Below are positions 1 through 6,411 of a stretch of 7,922 nucleotides of DNA, one piece after another; position 1 is the first letter of the stretch; each line of letters starts with the position of its first letter. The notes beneath the pieces were generated by a model that was not told the origin of the DNA, ran no database searches, and worked only from the letters and a program-made list of their open reading frames with translations. Origin of the DNA: an uncultured Flavobacteriales bacterium. GTDB lineage: Bacteria > Bacteroidota > Bacteroidia > Flavobacteriales_E > Vicingaceae. The stretch covers positions 1 through 7,922 of the forward strand of contig CAJXRL010000122.1 in assembly GCA_913059105.1 (NCBI GenBank), read 5' to 3'. The position numbers and the translations under genes are program-made.

Positions 1-48
1 TCTACACAGAGTAGATCGTCGGCAGCGTCAGATGTGTATAAGAGACAG
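1..48 (+). other. Nextera i5 adapter left on the contig end (not biological)
   Basis: Bases 1-7 (TCTACAC) match the 3' end of the Illumina P5 arm. Bases 8-15 (AGAGTAGA) match a Nextera i5 index, the one I know as 504. Bases 16-29 (TCGTCGGCAGCGTC) are the read-1 transposase adapter, and bases 30-48 are the 19-base Tn5 mosaic end AGATGTGTATAAGAGACAG. The match is exact and in library order, so this is residual library sequence and genomic sequence starts at about base 49. It is not a transposon in the organism. Confidence 0.99.
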
Positions 49-50
49 CT

Positions 51-608
51 TATACTCAACGTGGACATTCAAAAGCTAAAGTAACTTTTGCTGCTCCGTA
101 TCCTGGCAAAATAATCCCAATGGATTTAACTGATTTTGGAGGCAAAGTAATTTGTCAGAAAGAAGCTTTTCTATGCGCTGCAAAGGGAGTTTCGGTAGGA
201 ATAGAATTTCAAAGAAAACTAGGTGTTGGTTTTTTTGGTGGAGAAGGATTTATCATGCAAAAATTAGAAGGAGATGGCTTAGCTTTTCTTCATGCTGGAG
301 GAACTGTAGTGAAAAGAACTCTGACGGCTGGAGAAACCTTAAATGTGGACACTGGTTGCCTGGTTGCCTTAAGCTCTAGTATAAATTATGACATTCGACT
401 GCAAAAAGGAATAAAAAACTCATTATTTGGCGGTGAAGGACTTTTTATTGCTACGCTTACAGGACCAGGAGATGTTTGGATTCAATCCATGCCATTTAGC
501 AGATTGGCAGACCGAATTTATGCCAACATGCCTAAAACCGGTGGAAAAAGAACTGGAGAGGGCAGTATTTTAGGCGGTCTTGGAGATTTAATTGATGGAC
601 GTAACTAA
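51..608 (+). CDS. AIM24 / TIGR00266 family protein, 5' end missing
   Basis: This is the C-terminal 185 residues of an AIM24 (DUF124, TIGR00266) family protein. The family is widespread in bacteria and its biochemical role is not established; the yeast homologue Aim24 is mitochondrial. Seen here: an opening AAPYPGKIIP stretch, then CQKEAFLCAAKGVSVGIEFQ, two glycine-rich FFGGEGF / LFGGEGLF turns, VDTGCLVAL, and a C-terminal PFSRLADRIY followed by GEGSILGGLGDL, all typical of the family's beta-rich fold. Family members are usually about 220-270 residues, so some 50-80 N-terminal residues lie beyond the contig edge. The frame stays open upstream of the ATG at 120, and homology continues across it, so 120 is an internal Met and not the start. 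Reading further upstream hits a stop at 39-41 inside the adapter. The 3' end overlaps the next gene by 14 bases, which suggests cotranscription. Confidence 0.93.
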   Translation, partial: YTQRGHSKAKVTFAAPYPGKIIPMDLTDFGGKVICQKEAFLCAAKGVSVGIEFQRKLGVGFFGGEGFIMQKLEGDGLAFLHAGGTVVKRTLTAGETLNVDTGCLVALSSSINYDIRLQKGIKNSLFGGEGLFIATLTGPGDVWIQSMPFSRLADRIYANMPKTGGKRTGEGSILGGLGDLIDGRN

Positions 609-1620
609 TCAGATTCAGTTGAAATACATTTCACTTGCCTTTCTCTACTTTAGCATAAATTTCTTGTTTGCTCAAAATGCAATTCAAGAAAAAAGAATGG
701 TTCCCGCTATTGTGGTAACTGCTAACGCAAATTCTGCTGACCAGAATTTTAATGGCTTAAACGGCGAGCAAATCATCGAACTTATCGACTCTCTTTTGCA
801 AATGGAATCTGTTTCAGATGAAATGATTCAAAATTTAAGTGACTATGCTGAGAACAAAAGAATACAAGAAGATATTTATGTGTCTTTAACCGGCTATTAT
901 GATTCAAGTATCTACCCTTCTAATTCAATGTATAAAAAATGGGATACCTACCAACTTTTCAATCCAGTTATTAGTGACTTGAAACAAGGAGAGAATAGGA
1001 CGTTGGTTATAGAAGACACTGTAAATGAATGTAGGTTTTACAATCCTTTTAGAGGGCTTATAACATCCAATTATGGTTGGAGAAGTGGCCGTGCTCACAA
1101 TGGAATAGACATTGATTTGCAAGTTTGGGATCCCGTTGTAGCAGCATTTGATGGTATGGTAAGAGTTGCCAGAAATCACCCCGGCTATGGCAGAGTTGTT
1201 ATAATCAGACATTATAACGGCTTAGAAACTTTATACGCCCACTTTCATCGCTTAAAAGTTAAAACTGGTGATATTGTAGAAGCAGGACAAGTAGTTGGTT
1301 TAGGAGGTAGTTCTGGGCAATCTTCAGGAAGTCATCTGCATTTTGAAGTACGGTTCAAAGGAAAACCTATTAATCCTAGAAGCATTATTGATTTCAACAA
1401 TAACAAATTAAAATCAGGTAAAATAAGGCTTGTAAAAACCAAATACAGTTATGCCGCGATACCTGATGGAATTAATTTCCACTCCGTTAAGAGAGGAGAG
1501 AGTTTGTTTAAAATTGCTAGCCTTTATGGCACAAGTATAGAAAAATTGTGCAGTACAAATGGTATTAAAAGAAATAAACCACTTCGAATTGGTCAAAAAC
1601 TAATGGTAGCAAAACAATGA
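595..1620 (+). CDS. Secreted M23 (LytM-type) metallopeptidase with C-terminal LysM
   Basis: This is a 341-residue predicted peptidoglycan hydrolase that would act in the periplasm on cell-wall peptide cross-links. Residues 1-26 form a hydrophobic export signal ending FLFAQ, with only one Lys ahead of the core. A variable region follows to about residue 145. The M23 domain spans about 148-262. It has the zinc ligands H168 and D172 (in HNGID), H216 (in YAHF), and H247/H249 (in HLHFE), so all expected LytM active-site residues are present and an active enzyme is likely. Residues 295-341 form one LysM domain (VKRGESLFKIASLYGTS, ending RIGQKLMV) that should bind glycan. The ATG at 595 is chosen; a TTG at 592 adds one residue and cannot be excluded. 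No Shine-Dalgarno sequence is visible. The gene overlaps the AIM24 gene by 14 bases and the next gene by 4, so coupled translation is likely. Some Bacteroidota M23-LysM proteins act in cell division or envelope growth, but the exact role here is unknown. Confidence 0.93.
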   Translation: MDVTNQIQLKYISLAFLYFSINFLFAQNAIQEKRMVPAIVVTANANSADQNFNGLNGEQIIELIDSLLQMESVSDEMIQNLSDYAENKRIQEDIYVSLTGYYDSSIYPSNSMYKKWDTYQLFNPVISDLKQGENRTLVIEDTVNECRFYNPFRGLITSNYGWRSGRAHNGIDIDLQVWDPVVAAFDGMVRVARNHPGYGRVVIIRHYNGLETLYAHFHRLKVKTGDIVEAGQVVGLGGSSGQSSGSHLHFEVRFKGKPINPRSIIDFNNNKLKSGKIRLVKTKYSYAAIPDGINFHSVKRGESLFKIASLYGTSIEKLCSTNGIKRNKPLRIGQKLMVAKQ

Positions 1621-1946
1621 TTTCAACCATCAATTTTCAAGAGCACCCGACAAACAGGAATGTTAAAGTTTTCTTTTATACAAATCTAGAACATGCAAAC
1701 CACTTTGAATCATTGTTAAATGACAAATCAATTGAATTCGAAAAGCAAATCGATGATCAAGGAGATCAACGAATTTATTACGGCATTCACATCAGTCATT
1801 TTAACGATGCCAAACATCTTAATTACCTAACTATAGGCAAGTTCCGAAATAAATTTATACCGGATGTATTCTTTCGCTACCTTCTAATTACTGTTTCTAT
1901 TTTGGTAGTGGGCTTATCCATTGCTGGAGCCCTGTTGTCTGAGTAG
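1617..1946 (+). CDS. Small protein with one C-terminal membrane segment, function unknown
   Basis: A 109-residue protein that I do not recognise with confidence. Residues 1-80 are soluble and mixed in charge. Residues 86-107 (from FFRYLLITVSI to GALL) form one clear transmembrane helix, leaving a two-residue tail; no N-terminal signal is seen, so a tail-anchored inner membrane protein with a cytoplasmic head is likely. The stretch VFFYTNLEHANHFESLLNDKSIEFE (residues 18-42) loosely recalls the opening beta-alpha unit of DUF2007-type small signalling domains, in which a strand is followed by a helix and a second strand. That is a resemblance only. The start ATG overlaps the stop of the M23 gene as ATGA, which supports this start and makes translation from the same message likely. 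It could be an accessory of the hydrolase or an unrelated passenger. Confidence 0.8.
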   Translation: MISTINFQEHPTNRNVKVFFYTNLEHANHFESLLNDKSIEFEKQIDDQGDQRIYYGIHISHFNDAKHLNYLTIGKFRNKFIPDVFFRYLLITVSILVVGLSIAGALLSE

Positions 1947-1962
1947 TTCAATGATTTAACAG

Positions 1963-1970
1963 TAACTTTG
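1963..1970 (+). promoter_or_regulatory. Candidate Bacteroidota -7 promoter box
   Basis: TAACTTTG matches the Bacteroidota sigma -7 consensus TAnnTTTG exactly and lies in the only non-coding gap of the + strand block (1947-1974). The nearest TTG for a -33 element is at 1935-1937, inside the preceding gene, with a 25-base spacer that is longer than usual. The box ends 4 bases before the ATG at 1975, so transcription from it would start at or close to the start codon and give a leaderless or nearly leaderless message. One box in AT-rich DNA can arise by chance. Confidence 0.4.
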
Positions 1971-1974
1971 TAAA

Positions 1975-2703
1975 ATGAAATTACCCTGTGTACTAACCTG
2001 CGCCTTTTTGCTTTTACTTTCTTCTTTATCCGTTGCACAAGAAAGGGTTACCACAATTGGAATTCAATTGAAACCTATTCTGAGTTCTGAAATTATCAAT
2101 ACCGGCCCGCAAAGCCAGCAAGTTGAAGATATCAATTATACCATTACTCCAAAAAGTGGATACGCTTTTGGAATGGTTATCAGAAAGGGCTTAACAAAAC
2201 AAATTTCACTCGAAACGGGAATAAATTACACAAGAAGAAGTTTTGATCTAAGAATCACAGACGACCAGTCGCAATTGGATATTGACGATAATTTCAGTTA
2301 CGTTATGTATGAAATCCCAATTACAGGATTAATTTACATTCAACTAGGCAGAAAGCTCTTCTTAAATACTTCTTTTGGTTTGGCAGCAGACTTTCTTCCT
2401 TCTGATTGGGATTCTGGTAGTCCTCAACATTATCATCGATCATTTAGAACCTCCTGGATTTTGCCATCACTATTAGCTAACGTTGGCTTTGAATATAGAA
2501 CTGAAAAAGACGGATATTTCTATTTAGGCTTTTCTTACAAGCGACCATTTTCCAATATAACTACAGCCAAAGCAGGTATTTATGATTCCAACCAACAGTT
2601 CATCAATGAGTCTTCATTTGATATTCTTGGAAATTATTTAACAATCGATTTGAGGTATTTCTTTCATGAGAACCCAGAACAAAAATCAAGTAGAAAAAAA
2701 TGA
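1975..2703 (+). CDS. Outer membrane beta-barrel protein (PorT / OMP_b-brl_2-like)
   Basis: A 242-residue predicted outer membrane protein. Residues 1-22 are a signal peptide (K at position 2, a leucine-rich core, and a VAQ end typical of Bacteroidota). The rest alternates polar and hydrophobic/aromatic residues in strands of 8-12, with turns rich in D, N, S and G: for example ISLETGINYTRRSF, FSYVMYEIPITGLIYIQL, FLNTSFGLAADF, LLANVGFEYRT, YFYLGFSYKRPF and YLTIDLRYFF. This fits a small barrel of about eight strands, in the broad family annotated as porin family or outer membrane beta-barrel protein. The last strand is followed by a polar, basic tail of about 11 residues ending KSSRKK; barrels often end on an aromatic residue, so the tail is slightly odd. 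The stop overlaps the next start as ATGA. Substrate or partner is unknown, and PorT itself, a T9SS part, is not claimed. Confidence 0.82.
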   Translation: MKLPCVLTCAFLLLLSSLSVAQERVTTIGIQLKPILSSEIINTGPQSQQVEDINYTITPKSGYAFGMVIRKGLTKQISLETGINYTRRSFDLRITDDQSQLDIDDNFSYVMYEIPITGLIYIQLGRKLFLNTSFGLAADFLPSDWDSGSPQHYHRSFRTSWILPSLLANVGFEYRTEKDGYFYLGFSYKRPFSNITTAKAGIYDSNQQFINESSFDILGNYLTIDLRYFFHENPEQKSSRKK

Positions 2704-3956
2704 TACATTTTATTAAAAATCAACTAATTGAAAAACTAGTTCTACTCGGGGTAAGTGATTACTGGTCTTATATGATTACTAAGATTACCCTAATAATCAG
2801 CGCTCTAATTCTAGCTTATATTATTGACAGAATAGTTCGCTATCTGCTCTTTACCATTTTTGCAAAACTTGTTAAAAAGAGCAAAACTGACTGGGACGAT
2901 CTATTGGTAGAACATAAAGTCTTTTACGCTTTTGCTCACTTGATTCCAGTAATATTCATTTTTTACATTATTCCTGAAATTTTAGATCACAACGTGATAT
3001 GGGTAGATTACCTTGAAAGATTGAGTAAGGTTGTAATTGTTCTGGTCTTTGCAGTTCTATTTTTCAGAGTATTAAATGTAGTAAAGACAATTATTGGCCG
3101 ATTAGAATCTTTCAAAGACAAACCTCTAGATAGTTTTTTCCAGTTAGCAAAAATTATTATTTCCATCATTCTAATCCTTCTTATTCTTTCCATCTTAGCA
3201 AAAACTTCTATCACTTATTTCTTTGGTGCTTTTGGAGCCATGACAGCAATTGTGATATTAGTTTTCAAAGACACTCTATTAGGCTTTATAGGTAGCATAC
3301 AGCTTTCTGCAAATGACATGATTCGAGTTGGCGATTGGATTAGCATGGAAAAATTTGGTGCCGATGGTGATGTAATAGAAATTAACCTAACAACGGTTAA
3401 AGTTAAAAATTGGGACAAGACAATAACTACCGTCCCTACTTACTCTCTTATTTCCGATTCTTTTAAGAATTGGAGAGGAATGCAAGAAACAGGTTCTAGA
3501 AGAATCGCTCGCTCTATTTTCATCAATCAAAGCACAATAAAGTTTGCCAATCCAGAACTAATTGATTGCTTCAAAAAAATTGATTTGTTACATGAGTACA
3601 TTACAAAAAAAGAAAATGAAGTCAAGCTTTATAATGAAGAGAATAAGATTGACACTTCAATGATTTCTAACGGCAAACGCATAACCAACATTGGTACATT
3701 TAGAGCCTACTTGGTAAACTACCTTAAAAATCATCCAAAAATAAACCAAGATTTAACGATTTTAGTTCGTCAGTTAGACCCCACTGTAAATGGAATTCCA
3801 TTGCAGATTTATGCTTTTAGTAATGACATTGAATGGATCAACTATGAAGGCATTCAATCGGATATTTTTGACCATATTTTAGCTGTTATTCCTCAATTTG
3901 AATTATCTTTATTCCAAAGCCCAAGTGGCGATGATTTTAAGATGGTATTGAAATGA
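2700..3956 (+). CDS. ybdG: YbdG-like mechanosensitive channel (MscS superfamily)
   Basis: A 418-residue inner membrane channel predicted to open under membrane tension and release solutes on osmotic downshock. Five hydrophobic segments are visible at about 25-50, 79-96, 106-128, 150-168 and 173-200. The last is the pore-lining helix, rich in Gly and Ala (FFGAFGAMTAIVILVFKD). It runs into the MscS beta domain: IQLSANDMIRVGDWI (GDW at 211-213), then FGADGDVIEINLTTVKV and NWDKTITTVPTYSLISDSFKNWRG. These blocks and the length are close to E. coli YbdG (415 residues), the miniconductance-type member, more than to short MscS (about 286 residues). Residues 260-418 form the cytoplasmic C-terminal part. 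Both ends overlap the neighbouring genes by ATGA. The gene name rests on remembered similarity, so read it as YbdG-type and not as a proven orthologue. Confidence 0.93.
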   Translation: MIHFIKNQLIEKLVLLGVSDYWSYMITKITLIISALILAYIIDRIVRYLLFTIFAKLVKKSKTDWDDLLVEHKVFYAFAHLIPVIFIFYIIPEILDHNVIWVDYLERLSKVVIVLVFAVLFFRVLNVVKTIIGRLESFKDKPLDSFFQLAKIIISIILILLILSILAKTSITYFFGAFGAMTAIVILVFKDTLLGFIGSIQLSANDMIRVGDWISMEKFGADGDVIEINLTTVKVKNWDKTITTVPTYSLISDSFKNWRGMQETGSRRIARSIFINQSTIKFANPELIDCFKKIDLLHEYITKKENEVKLYNEENKIDTSMISNGKRITNIGTFRAYLVNYLKNHPKINQDLTILVRQLDPTVNGIPLQIYAFSNDIEWINYEGIQSDIFDHILAVIPQFELSLFQSPSGDDFKMVLK

Positions 3957-6409
3957 GGAAATTCTTAGTATTTAGTGCTGTAACACTCTTACTACAAACA
4001 CTCAATGCTCAGACGTGGGTAAACCTCAATAATTTACCCTCCAGTGGAAGAAGAAACGTAAGTCTGTTTTCGCTTCACGATAGCTTGTATCTTGTAAATG
4101 GCTATGATGGAAGCACTTTGTATAAGCAACTTTGGATGTACAATATCACTCAAAACACTTGGTCTCCTAAGGCCGATTTTATCGGGAATCAAAGAGAAGC
4201 AGGAATAAGCTTTCAAACTGACTCATTTGGCTATGCAGGTTTAGGATGGAATTTGAATACAAGCAGTTCTCTCAAGGATATTTACAAATACAATCCAATT
4301 ACAGACTCTTGGACGTTAGAAACAAATTTTCCAGGTTCAGGGGGAAGAAATTCATTTTTTGCAATTTCCGATTCAAACAAATTGTACGTTGGAGGAGGCT
4401 CAGAAGGCTCTTCCACACCTTATTCTTCCCAGTTTTGGGAATATGATCTTAAAAGTAAAACGTGGTCCGCAAAGGCAAATTTACCTTTTGGAGGAAGAGC
4501 TGGCGGAATATCATTTAATTACCGAGGGTTTATTTACTGTGGTTTAGGCCACAACGGTACCAACGACTTTAACGATTTATGGAAATACAATATAAATACG
4601 AATACCTGGACAAATGTTGTAGCTTTTCCCGGAACTTCGAGACTTCAACCGCTAGTATTTATAGATTCTAATAGAGTTGTAATTGGAGGAGGGCATCGTT
4701 TAAGTATTTCAACTCCTTTGAACGACTATTTTGAATACAATGCTGATAATGACACTTGGAGATCAATTTGTGCTCCCCCAAATGCTGCTAGGTCAAATAC
4801 AAAAGGAATTTCAATTAAAGGGATAGGTTATTTGACCTGTGGGAGGTCATCTACTTCAGGTGGACTAAATGACCTTATTAAAATTCAATATATTGAAAAC
4901 TCATATAGTCACAAGTTTTGTTCAAATGATTCAGTTATCATCGATGTTCTTGAACCCAATGCTTCTTATTTATGGGCGGATGGCTTAACTGATTCTATTC
5001 GGGTATTCAAGAATTCAATAAAGACCTTTGTAGAAGTTCAAATAAATGGTTGTTTGAGAACAGATACTTTTAACATTTCGAAGATCTTCGCACCGTCTTT
5101 TAACCTAGCGGCAGACACCATTCTTTGCTCGAGCGATAGTTTATTACTCGACCTCGCAATTGCAAATGCAACTTTCAGATGGCAAAATGGAAGCACAGAC
5201 TCAACATTTTTATGTAAACTGTCAGGACTTTATTGGGTAGATGTTACTGTTTCAGGTTGTACCTCAAGAGACTCTATTATTGTAAATTTAGGTTCAGGTA
5301 ATTTTGCCCCATTCTTTCCCAACGACACAACCCTTTGCAATGGAGATTCCATCAACTTTGATTTTGGCCAACCGAATCAAACGTATTTATGGAGCGACAG
5401 TTCTATTGTTGCAACAAATTCTTTGTACCAAAGTGGCCTTTATTGGTTAGAAATCACAGAAAATGGCTGTGCTTCTCGCGATAGTTTTAACCTAACTATA
5501 AAGGAGCAACCATTCATTAATCTCGGGCCAGACACTTCATTATGTGAAGGAGAATTATTAGGCACCAGCTACTCAAATCCCAATACAAGCTATTTATGGA
5601 ATAACGGTTCAAACGACACTTCCATTACATTGAAAACAACCGGCACTTATTGGTTGGAAGTTTTATTGGATGGTTGCATCTATAGAGACAGTATTGACCT
5701 TCTAATAAAACCAATTCCTTCAATAAATTTAGGACCAGACACTACCATTTGCTTTGGTGATACAATTACTCTTTCTCAGAATTCACTTAACACAAGTCAT
5801 TTATGGAACGACAGCTCCACAAGTCAAAGCATTAAAGTCCATGAAACGAACAACTATTGGTTAGTTTCTATTGCTGATGGATGCTCTGCAAGAGATTCTA
5901 TACGAATCGAAACCTTTGACAGCCTTGGCAATGCTTTTTTACCTCAAACTGCAAAAATCTGCAACAATGAAGTTTTAAACTTTCAACTTCCCTTACAAAA
6001 TTCAAATTACCTGTGGCAAGACGGAAGCACGAATCGCAATTACACCATTAGTGATAGCGGGTTATACTTTGTTCAAATATCAAATACTTGCGGAAGTCGA
6101 AATGATACCGTAAAAGTTACAAATCAATGTGAATGTGAGGTTATTATTCCTACTATTTTCACACCAAATAATGACATGATAAATGATCAATTCAAAGCAA
6201 GAATAAGCTGCGAATTAGAAACTTACTCTTTAGAAATATACAACAGATGGGGTATAAAAGTATTTAAGAGTATTCAGCAAAAACAAGCATGGGACGGTAC
6301 AAGAAGCGACAGATTCCTAAAGGATGGAATCTATTATTACGTTTTGAGATACAAAGCTCCAAACAGAAACGTTCAAACACAGAAAGGCTCTATTCTCTTA
6401 AGCCGATAG
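3953..6409 (+). CDS. Secreted Kelch-propeller / Ig-like repeat protein with T9SS type B sorting domain
   Basis: An 818-residue predicted cell-surface protein. Residues 1-20 are a signal peptide ending NAQ. Residues 21 to about 315 hold six Kelch-type units, each with a glycine pair or near-pair followed about 15-25 residues later by a Y-[ND]-x(5)-W motif (MYNITQNTW, KYNPITDSW, EYDLKSKTW, KYNINTNTW, EYNADNDTW, with a degenerate sixth), which fits a six-bladed propeller. Residues 317-725 hold six tandem Ig-like units. Residues 726-818 start with CECE and carry IPTIFTPNNDMINDQF, the IYNRWG strand, WDGT and DGIYYYVLRY: this is the gliding-motility-associated CHU_C / TIGR04131 domain, a type B signal for export by the type IX secretion system and display on the surface. 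An adhesin or glycan-binding role is inferred; no catalytic residues are evident. The start ATG overlaps the channel gene's stop. The stop lies 2 bases from the stop of the opposing gene. Confidence 0.93.
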   Translation: MRKFLVFSAVTLLLQTLNAQTWVNLNNLPSSGRRNVSLFSLHDSLYLVNGYDGSTLYKQLWMYNITQNTWSPKADFIGNQREAGISFQTDSFGYAGLGWNLNTSSSLKDIYKYNPITDSWTLETNFPGSGGRNSFFAISDSNKLYVGGGSEGSSTPYSSQFWEYDLKSKTWSAKANLPFGGRAGGISFNYRGFIYCGLGHNGTNDFNDLWKYNINTNTWTNVVAFPGTSRLQPLVFIDSNRVVIGGGHRLSISTPLNDYFEYNADNDTWRSICAPPNAARSNTKGISIKGIGYLTCGRSSTSGGLNDLIKIQYIENSYSHKFCSNDSVIIDVLEPNASYLWADGLTDSIRVFKNSIKTFVEVQINGCLRTDTFNISKIFAPSFNLAADTILCSSDSLLLDLAIANATFRWQNGSTDSTFLCKLSGLYWVDVTVSGCTSRDSIIVNLGSGNFAPFFPNDTTLCNGDSINFDFGQPNQTYLWSDSSIVATNSLYQSGLYWLEITENGCASRDSFNLTIKEQPFINLGPDTSLCEGELLGTSYSNPNTSYLWNNGSNDTSITLKTTGTYWLEVLLDGCIYRDSIDLLIKPIPSINLGPDTTICFGDTITLSQNSLNTSHLWNDSSTSQSIKVHETNNYWLVSIADGCSARDSIRIETFDSLGNAFLPQTAKICNNEVLNFQLPLQNSNYLWQDGSTNRNYTISDSGLYFVQISNTCGSRNDTVKVTNQCECEVIIPTIFTPNNDMINDQFKARISCELETYSLEIYNRWGIKVFKSIQQKQAWDGTRSDRFLKDGIYYYVLRYKAPNRNVQTQKGSILLSR
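4901..6127 (+). repeat. Six tandem Ig-like repeat units inside the T9SS type B cargo gene
   Basis: Six protein-level repeats of 69-70 residues cover about residues 317-725. Each unit opens with a Cys after a D-T-x-[LI] type strand, has a central Y-L-W-x-[DN]-[GS] motif, then G-L-Y-W-[LV]-[ED] or a variant, and a second Cys in G-C-x-x-R-D-[ST]. First cysteines fall at residues 323, 392, 462, 531, 600 and 670; second cysteines at 367, 436, 506, 575, 644 and 713. The within-unit gap is 44 residues in five units and 43 in the sixth. The pairs probably form one disulphide per domain. The DNA of the units has diverged strongly, so this is an old duplication and not a slippage array. Confidence 0.9.
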
Positions 6410-6411
6410 AA

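Noticed and set aside
120..608. ATG at 120 as the start of the AIM24 gene
   Set aside because: Family-like sequence (AAPYPGKIIP) continues in frame upstream to base 51, so the gene is cut by the contig edge.
925..1212. 95-residue open frame on the - strand
   Set aside because: It lies wholly inside the M23 catalytic region, whose active-site motifs fix the + frame; it shows no domain of its own.
4901..6127. Recent DNA tandem repeat or phase-variable array
   Set aside because: The units align as protein but have diverged strongly at the DNA level, with no perfect long repeat, so slippage or phase variation is not supported.
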